A stretch of 64,000 bases of DNA from Enchytraeus crypticus (Eukaryota; Annelida; Clitellata; Enchytraeida; Enchytraeidae): contig CAJHZI010000355.1 in the NCBI GenBank assembly GCA_905160935.1, forward strand, positions 260,001 through 324,000, in the 5' to 3' direction. The position numbers and the translations under genes were made by a program. Below, piece after piece: positions 33,801 through 44,500 of this stretch. The first letter of the stretch is position 1. Each line of letters begins with the position of its first letter. The notes beneath the pieces are model-generated. The model worked only from the letters and a program-made list of their open reading frames with translations, did not search any database and was not told the DNA's origin.

Positions 33801-36800
33801 TTAGTAGTGTAGAACTGCTCGCAGTTGTGTTTGAGAATGCCCCTGAGGATGAGGAAACGGATGTTGTAATCTTTATTATACTGAATTTCTGCTTTAGAGT
33901 TGCAAATTAGCTGTCTGTGTGTCTTAAAAGCAGACTAATACTATGTTACGCTTGAGCATTTATTTGATCTCGACTGATATAGATTAGCGATGTGATAAAG
34001 ACTAGCAATGTGTGTAGTGTTTCAGATAATTTATCTCTGCTGTCTTAATAGTATAACACAGGTTGTTTATGGCACAATTTTCTCTAAAATGAAGCTTCTA
34101 ATGTTATTATATCTGCATTGTAATTAAAGTTTAGGCTAATGAAGTCGATGCTGATAATATGCATATTTATATATGTATATAATAAGATTAACGTAAGAGT
34201 TTTAACTAGTCATATCTAAATAAGAGTTGAAAGCAACGAATGTTTGTGTTTAACAGATATGATAGAGGTGATGGGAGAGCTATGACCAGTGTTGTTCCAT
34301 TTGTCTCCGAGAAAACTGTTAAACAGCGCATACAGGTTTCTCTGATGCCATTTTTCATTATATTTCAAGATGTATGGCAGATTATTGATTGAAACATTAA
34401 ATGATTATCGTTGAAACATTTAAATGTAAATGGCTTACTACACTATTTAGACGCTTGTGATTAATACACTTCGATATGCAGTGGAGATATTTCTTGCAGT
34501 TTGTGATTTAAATAGTTGCTGACGATGCTTGGAGGCAGCAATGCATTTGCCTGGGTCTTATAAGTACGAAATGAGAGATTCTGAGGTGAATTGAACCCTC
34601 GTGGGTTCAAATCCCAGCTGCGCTGATCTGAAAGTAAAATCTCGGACATTCACTGGACTGGTTAGCATATACTGGAAATGTTCTAAGTTTCCTAACGGTT
34701 TAAGCTTGTGGTATTAGAAAGTCATGGATATCAATATAGCTGATCATTTCACTGTAATGCATGTTTACTTGTTTACTTTAAATTGTGTCAGGGATTCTAT
34801 CTTGATGCAATAAAATATGCTGTTGTACTATACTATATACCCGATTCTAAAATTCCTATAATATCTAGTTAAGAAATTGCCTGGCAATTATCAATTGTGC
34901 AGATGAATCTATGTGTCTATAAATGTACAAGTTATCGCCCATTCTAGCTCCTGGTAGAAATTGAGTTTACCAATTTTTTGCAGTTATCTTTATATTTTAT
35001 GAGAGAGTTAAAAGTATAGAGTTAACTACGATACCTCAGACCTTTATAACATTATAACGTCCCTGACATCATCCTTGAATGAAGAAGCGGACTTTAAACC
35101 TTTATTATTATTATTATTATTATTGTTATTAATGAATCTATGGTGTGTAGGAGTTGCAAGAGCAGGTGAATCTAAAGTTGAGTGTCATACAGCAAACGAG
35201 CAATGCATTGAATCAGTGCTGCCACGACAATTCAACGTTTGCTGGGTCTGCTGAGGCTGTCGAATGTCATAGGATACTGCTGATTGCCTGTAAGCCTTTC
35301 ATTCTCTAATATCAGTTCTTTCCCTCATACAAGGATGACATCCCTGACACTTCATACAACGATGACGTCCCTGACATCATTCTTGTATGAGGAAATGGAC
35401 GTTAAGCCTTTATTATTATATTATTATTATTTCTTATTCCTCTGCAGCATGTGACTATGAATGAGCACGGCTATACTACCTATTCCATACTTTGTATCAT
35501 TTTATTCTCATTCCATGAACTAGTTTTCTGGATTTTGGATTTACATCATTTAATGAATCTATTTAATTTTTCTATTCAGTTAGGCCTTGTCATCCTAATA
35601 CTTGATAGATGTTTACTCTCTTGAATGGCAGTAGCATTCTCATTGTCTTCTTTTTTCATTGAATGACTAAGGAGAATAATATTTATTTTACCCATTAGCA
35701 GCACATTTTTCACAACTTAGCATGATTTCACCAACTATGATTACTAAGTGACGTAACTAGAGAAGATAGTTGGGGTTTTGAATGTCACAAGGGACATTTT
35801 GCAGGTAGGTGATATGAATAAAGAAATTTGTAATTCATATTCTGATATTTGGGGAATTCTTGGTATACGATTCAGAGAATTTATCTATTCATAAATTCCC
35901 TGCAACAATCTACATAAGTGCTTAAATTTATGTACGCATTTGGTGCATTAGTTTATGTACCAAGCGAATGGTAAGCGGATGCAAAAAATTGTAAATAGTT
36001 CAACCGAAAAAATTATTACAACTCCAATGAGGCTTAGCCAAGAACAAACTTTACATTATTTTCTTACTTTGATTATCCCAGAGCTCCTTGTCTCTGTTAG
36101 GACAGAAGATAATTATATTGCTACTATCAAATTTGATGAGACGTCACGATTTTGTTTTGAAACTTATTATTGCCTACTCAATCGTTCAGTTGTGCATTAG
36201 TAGTGACAATATGCTTCGATTTTATAATTGATTTCTTGAGCTCACTTGTAACTGACATAGTTCGGGTCACTAGACTGACGCTTAAATTCAGCTTAAGCTT
36301 TTATTCAATTTTAAACATTTTTATTGGCAGCTACCATTGCGTTCTTATGTGTATTAATTAATTTCTGCTTATATTAATTGAGCTAAGGGGTATAATGCCT
36401 ACCATAAGGCTACTAGATATTTAATTTGAATTAATTTCAACATACTTTAACTGGATAGATTCATAGATAAATATAAGCTTTATTTCACTGAAGTCATAAA
36501 GCATTCATGCTAATTATCTGCAAGATCTTAGGCCTTTGATAGGTTTCTAGGTTAACTGTAGGACTGATGGGTATTTACATAGATGTTTTCAGATTCGTTC
36601 TAAAAGTTAATTGCCTGCAGGTAAGTAGTAGGAGATCTGTGATAGGTCACTGTTAGGTCACTATTGTCAGGTTATTGTGTAATTAATGTAGATGCATTCA
36701 GAGTATAAGAGACGTCCCTGACATTGCCTTATGGCGAGGAACCGGACGTTAAATTATTATTCTTATTGATTGATTGTGTTTATTGTCTGTGGGTAAGGAG

Positions 36801-39800
36801 CGTGAGGTCTATGGTAGGTCACTGTTAGGCTACTATTGTAAGACTGTGTTGATTGTCTGCAGGTAAGGAGTATGAGGTCTGTGTCACTGTTAGGCTACTA
36901 TTGTAAGACTGTGTTGATTGTCTGCAGGTAAGGAGTATGAGGTCTGTGTCACTGTTAGGCTACTATTGTAAGACTGTGTTGATTGTCTGCAGGTAAGGAG
37001 TATGAGGTCTGTGTCACTGTTAGGTTACTATTGTAAGACTGTGTTGCTTGTCTGTAGGTAAGGAGTGTGAGGTCTATGGTTTGTCACTGTTAGGCTACTA
37101 TTGTAAGACTGCGTTGATTGTCTGCAGGTAAGGAGCGTGAGGCATATTGTATGGAGCTTCAGAGGTTGAGGGAGAGAGGGGCTGCCGCCATGTGTGGACC
37201 CGCTGGTCCTCGGGGTCGTATCACTGTCAGTGATATACGTCTCCCTCTTAAACCTGACTTCGTCAACAAGATGGCCACCATTCATGGTATGTACTCTATT
37301 GTACTCAAAGTCGTCTGCGGACTGGATAAACAATAGTGACTCTGTTTTTGTTATTATTCGTATATTTTTCTTAATAAGCTAATACTCCATCAGAAATTTT
37401 GTCTTTTGCCATCATCCACTACCTTTCATGCAATTTCTTCACTCTTCAGTTTTTCCACAATTCTCTACCACCTTCCTTCAGAGGTTTCTCGAGGGAGAGA
37501 GAACAATGTTTATTGAAAGTACACATTCACATACAAACACAAGGTCATCAAAGAGGCTATGCATATCCTACCTAGTTGACAGCCAGCTATCATGCAAGAA
37601 CAAGCAAACAAACAATTGAAAATAGTGAAATACTCAAGAAAAAGCAACAGTAACAAACCAGCATGCAAGTTGGAGAAACAGATGTATCAAGGGGGACGAG
37701 TTCGTTCACTAAAATTAGAACAATTTGTATTTTATATTATAGTAGTTAAATATTTATCTTGCTCAAACCCCTCTTCGTCTTGTACATCAATGATTTTGCC
37801 TACATATGAATGAGTGCCACTGCAGATTAACTTATAAGAAATTATTGTCTATAATAAGCGAAACTTTTGGCTGGAGCCAGTGGCGATGTTGGTAAGATAC
37901 TCGACCGCGGATCTGTATGTGCGGAGTTCAAATCCTGGGCTCGCCCATCACTGACATCGCTTTTGAGTGAGGAAACTGACGTAAACATTAGCTTTTTTAT
38001 AAGATAGTATCCATAATATATTTACGATTTCAATCAGATTAATTCTCATGTTGATCTGAAAAACTTAAATAAAACTGCAAATCTTTCTTGGGTCAATAAG
38101 GGCTGATGCTGGGACAGCAGCTAAATACCACCCCCAAAACCACATAAATCTTAGTTAATACATGTATATTTCCAATGCAACATTAATGTTTTGTTGGTGA
38201 TGGCATATTCTTTGTCATGAGATCAGGTTGTTTGTGGATAGAGTTGCATATTTTTCGTGTGTAATTAGGATTACAGGCCCTTACCTACTGATCAAAAACC
38301 TACTGGTCATCAAAAAACTAATAGCTGTATGAGCCAGTGACATAATTGGTTAAGTATCTGTTAATGAATACTTACTAATTACTGGCTGGAGCCAGTGGCG
38401 ATGTCGGTAAGATATTCAAACGCGGATCAGTATGTGCGGGGTTCAAATCCTTGGCTCGCCAGTCACTGACATCGCTTTCGAGTGAGGAAAATGACGTTAA
38501 CATTAGCTTTATCAGCTTTATTTAATAGATCCATTGTCCAATGACAGGATTGGTTACTAACTGATAGCTCTCTGAGCCATTGACGTGATTGGTTAGTTAT
38601 CTGTTAATTCAAACTAATAGCTCTCTGAGCCAGAGACGCGATTGGTTAGTTATCTGTTAATTCATACTAATAGCTCTCTGAGCCAATGATATGATTGGTT
38701 AGTTATCTGTTAATTCATACTAATAGCTCTCTGAGCCAATGATATGATTGGTTAGTTATTTGTTAATTTATACTAATAGCTCTCTGAGCCAATTATATGA
38801 TTGGTTAGTTATCTGTTAATTCATACTAATCGCTCTCTGAGCCAATGATATGATTGGTTAGTTATTTGTTAATTTATACTAATAGCTCTCTGAGCCAATT
38901 ATATGATTGGTTAGTTATCTGTTAATTCATACTAATAGCTCTCTGAGCCAATGATATGATTGGTTAGTTATCTGTTAATTCATACTAATAGCTCTCTGAG
39001 CCAATGATATGATTGGATTGTTATCTGTTAATTAATGCATACATGTACTACCTAATAGCTCGATGTGTCCATTTTCAGATAACACAGTGCATTACTTCTT
39101 AGCAATGTTACGCCACGGGTCGCACATTGTTTTCACTCAGATGATATCGACCCATGATCCTGCCACTGCCAGGGCGGGTGGACGTCTAGACTTTCCTAAT
39201 CTTATCAACATTGATAACGTTGCAGGAGACAACTTCACTATAGACGTTGAGATTTATTCTATGGTATGAAGCTGTAATAGTTATATTAGTTATATAGTGG
39301 GTTAATTGTGTTGTAATTAGTTGTGGTGTTATTAGTTGTAATGTTATTGTGTTGTATACAGCTGGAATTCCCTTGCTTGTGTTCACATTTTAAAGATTGC
39401 TAGTCTGAATTTATTACATAAATTATAAACGATTTATAACAAGCAGTGAATTGTCTCTCTCCCACTGTTTTGTTAAGAATTTTTTAAATATTAAAAATAT
39501 TTATATCTAAAGCTGTGAAGAACAAAGCCCTCAACACCAAGGAGACAAGTAGCACCGTTACTATGAGTCAATTTTATAAAAACTTATGCTTAAGTGGAAG
39601 TTTCCTGTGGAGGCGAAGTACTTTGAGAATAAACAAACCAAACATTGCACATATTTGCCGGGACCAACTGATCACTAAGGCATCAGGATACTATCTCGAA
39701 AGACTTAATTTGAACTTATGGCATCTTTTTAAGAAAGCCAAACCTCTGCTTTGGCAATGTCTTGTTTAATGCTAAAGCCAAGTTTAACGACGCTTTCCTG

Positions 39801-40870
39801 CTCGAATAGTATTTCAGTGATTGGTGAGCGGTGTTATATGTATTAGGCACATTGATTGTGTTGAGATATTTGACATGCCGTTGGTTTCTGGACTTTTTAA
39901 AGGGTGTATAATTATTAAATTACATGAAATAATATTTTTTACGCCAATGATTAATGCAGCTATGATAGTTTGAAGTTATGAAGAATCAGAGAAATAAAAA
40001 TAACCAGCTCTACATTCGTTTTATTTAACGTTGTGATTGCATCACTACACAGTGAGGTGACCTTTTAACTTAGTTGTTTGAGCCAGTATTTGTTAATCTG
40101 AGACAAACTTCTTCAGATGTAACTATTGATTTTCTTCTTATGCAAATTGATGTGGTTAGATGGTATCAAAACCAGATGAGCTGACGACACCCAAGAAGAA
40201 GAAAGCGGGTTTGACACCCAAGAGACTAATGACACCGACCTCTAAGAGGAGGTTTGAGAGTCCTGGGGGTCCTGCAGCAGTGAGAACAACCAACTTTGTC
40301 TTCATTGCTTCTCTCCAGCTCAACAAATCACATCTACTCAAGACCCACTTCTCTCTTGAACGGGTCTGTAACAGCCATGTTTCTGGATAAGAAAATTAAC
40401 TGCTATAATCTATCATTTTGTGAAAAGCACTTGTGATATATGCTTGTGATATCCTTGTTGGCATGTTTGTTAGCAGTTTATGAGGAAATCTTTTACGAAT
40501 TTTATTTATTTCACCTACATGCTGCCTTATGGACATCGTTGAATAATAATAATAATAATAATAATAAAGGTTTAACGTCCGTTTCCTCATACAAGAATGA
40601 TGTCAGGGATGTCCCCCCATCACATGTCACTACAAATTGATTCACCCCAAACGATCTGAAAAAACACGTGCTGAAGAGAAATGAAAGATCCTAAATAGTG
40701 CCGGTCCGGTGATCAAAAAAACAGTCAGGCAAGATGAAAAAAATCTATGGTGGGAAGAGATGTGTTTTCAAATATGTATATGGTTAATGTATATAATGTA
40801 TATGGTTAATATTAGTCAAGTGCTATGTTATTTGTATTTAAGTTTTTTCAATTTGAGTGCTCAATGTATG

Positions 40871-40906
<36 letters not shown>

Positions 40907-41493
40907 TAGATTTACCCGTTTGCAAAAATGCACACATCTAGGATAAATGGGCACTTTTACCTGAACATGGATTTGAATCCGAGCCTCTAAGGCTTACGTT
41001 GAAACATTGTACGACTCTCAAGAAATTTATAGATAAAATATCTTATATAAAAAAGAAAATATCTTATATAAAAAAGAGAATATCTTATATAAAAAAGAAA
41101 ATATCTTATATAAAAAAGTTGTTTTAATTAGAAATTTTAAATATGACGATGTGATGAAATTTATATTTGCTAGAAATTTACAGAATACAAATGATAGAGC
41201 TATAATTTGCATTAATATTTTTGATTTATAAATATGACCTGTCGTTTTAGTTATATATATGCCAGCCATAAATTTAGAATCGTCAAATGAGCTGTAATTA
41301 GCATAACTATTAAGGAATTTCTCCAGCGGGCTAGCGTCGACAGCATTTTGCCGCTAAACGTTACTTCAGACAGACAGAATGGCTCACTATATTAAATATA
41401 AAAATGTCTAAAATCTAAAGAACATAAAACAATATCCAACCTCAATCATTTTATGCTCACTAGACTTGCTGTAAGCTGCAGGTTATCTAAAAC

Positions 41494-41549
<56 letters not shown>

Positions 41550-44500
41550 ATGAGAGAGAGAGAGAGAGAGGCCTAATGGTCGGTCCATAGTATATAACGC
41601 CTCCACTCTTCTCTGTCTTCTGCTTTCCTCTTCATGTCCATATATGAGTGGCTCTTTAAATTATCTAACACTCCTAATATCAGCCTGCCTGTGGTAGAGT
41701 TAACTGTTGGTATCGTATAATGGTATCATTATAACTCTGTTTGCTGCAGGTTCCATTCTCGTGCCCACTGCAAGGTTCTATTCACCTGAGGCTCAAGTGT
41801 CTAATGGAGACGTGCATAGAAGAGAGAGGCTTCCTGGTGAGTTACTGCCACTCTGTCTAACTGATCCATGGTCCTTTTAGCTTTTAATTAGTCTAGCAGC
41901 AAAACTGCAATCAAGAGGCTGCCATATAATGTAAATAATACTATACTATATCTAAAGAACGTAAAATAATATCCCGACTGATTCTTTGTGGTAGAGATCT
42001 AGTACTGGGCTACATGAGCAGGATATACTTCAATATATTTCTTTGTTTGTCTTGACTGCCATAATTAAAATGTTTATAATTGGGTTTCAACCAATAACTT
42101 TATTCTGCTACATATATTGGATTTCAAGTATTTGTTCATTGATAATCAATTTATAGGTAATTGAATAGTAATTAATAGTCCAAACAATGATATTGAATAT
42201 TTAATATTTTAACTATTGATATTTTTTTATGTTAAAATATTAATATTAGGGTTAAGAAATATAAACGTTTCTGCTCTCTCTGCCATTTTCTGTCTCACAC
42301 ATGCACATAGACTGATGTGTTTTAAAGTTTAGTTTTGAATCAAAAATTACACCCAGGTTACGTGCAGAATCTGTGGATATTAAAGGGATATTTGTTAATG
42401 TTACAGTTGAGCTAGTTATTTTATTACGCTAAATGGGCAGATACTCATGCTTTCTGTTTCGACAATATGGAACTCTCTTTAACAAGATTTTCAATCTTGT
42501 AGTTGTATTGGTAATTTCCTAGCAAGCTAAAAACCCATCTCTTTCCGCCATTGGTCTAAACTTTGACCCGCTTGCCTTGGATCTTGGATTTGCACTGTTT
42601 TGATGTCGCTTTCTCTTGTGGTCTTTGTGTACTCAGTCGTTAGCGTGTGGTGTTTTGGCGCCTGTTTATGCAGAGTCTGCAAGAGACGTCCCTGACATTG
42701 TCTTATGGTAAGGAACCGGACATTAAATTCTTATTGATTGATTTTCTGTCCTGCCTGTTAAAATATATTTCTTGAAAGATATGTAGATTATTGCCTGCGT
42801 CTATTACTAAAGAATGATTTTGTCTGTCTGCTGATTTGTTGTGTAGACGATGTTTGAGGACGTGAGTGGGTTTGGTGCTTGGCACAGGAGGTGGTGTGTC
42901 CTGAAAGATAACTCTGTGTCCTACTGGAAGTATCCTGACGAGGAGAGGGACAAGGTCATCTAAATTCTGTCTACTTCCTCTGTCTACTCCACTTCATCTG
43001 CTTCACTCTATCTACCCCATACTCCACTTCATCTGCTTCATTCTATCTACTCCATACTCCACTTCATCTGCTTTACTCTATCTACTCCATACTCTATTCA
43101 TCTGCTTTACTCTATCTACTCCACTGCATCTACTTCTTTCTGCACCTATCATTGGTCTCTGCAATGAAATCTTTTATTGTAACGGTTAAAATATATCATA
43201 TTTCATAGTCTGCTCGATGGATCTGCTACCTGACTTCTTAAAGAAACTCGCAGATTTGGAAATAAATGAATAATAAATAAACTCAAGTACCACAATCTTA
43301 CAGGTTTTTGTCACTCTATCAAAGCCTATTTATCACTGTTATATATAGGTATAGAGCCAGTAAACGTGGTTATTAGTTAAATATTATTATTATTATTATT
43401 ATTGTATCAACTTACTCATACCTGGCTACTCGAGATCTTTTGGAGTATAGGAACTGCTGAAGAAGATTGACATGTGAGTATCTTGCAGCATAACAGTTCC
43501 TGAGGTTTTACATTTCTGAAATTTTGAAAAGTGGGGACTCCTGTGATGCTCTATTGACCGATAGATTGATTGATTGATTGATTGACGTGCAGGAGCCAAT
43601 GGGTCGCATTGATTTAAAGATGTGTATAACGGATACAGTGGGTTTGATAAGCCGTGACGTGTGTGCACGACCTAACTCATTTGAGCTGTGTACAGTTCGC
43701 AAACAGTCGAGGGGCGACAGAGACACTCTAGTGACGAAACTCTGCGACACCATCACCACCACAAAGTATGTAGCAACTATCTGCTGTGCAATTTTTCTCT
43801 TATTAGCTTAGTAAGCAATGCATAATGTGATGCTTTTCGTACGAAGCCAATGACGATTGGCCATTGTATGGACACTCTGCACCTACTGACCTGCCAGTTG
43901 AAACCAAATTTATCATGCTACTAGCTTAGTCTTCTGGTAACTTTGATGTTCATTTTGTTCTATGTTAAAGTAATACTAGTGAAAGCTGTGTTAACAACCA
44001 CTGTGTCTTACTTTAATTTTGCTGTTGACAGAAGCTTTAAAATAAAAATGCACTAGAATTTTAAGCATTTCAAAACCCTTCCTTACGTGTAACATTATTT
44101 CTCTGCATTAATGAAACTGACACTCTATCTTCTTCTATACGTGTTTAACATTAATTATTTTTGCACTTGTAACCGCTTTTAAGCTAAAGCAAGCTCTAAG
44201 CTAAGCTTTATCTAATATATGACTTCGTCAACTTCATAAATTGACAAAAGTCATAGATTTCATAATGGCAGCTAAGTTCTATATTTTCCACTTAGCTTAA
44301 CTTAATATTTCACAAGCATTCTCCTGACAACAGTGTATATATTAGAAGCCGTAGCCCTTGGTCTTTTTCATAGACTACTGAACTATAATGCATCAGTAAT
44401 ACTACAGTGTATTATTCGTTTACTAGCTATTTTGTGCATTCTCGCTGTAGTTATTCTCTTGTGTGCCCTCCATGATCTACATTCTATTTGCATAATATTG

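Noticed and set aside
39515-39769. 84-codon plus frame between anillin exons 15 and 16
   Set aside because: No domain recognised, the frame does not fit the exon phases, and anillin homology joins exon 15 directly to exon 16.
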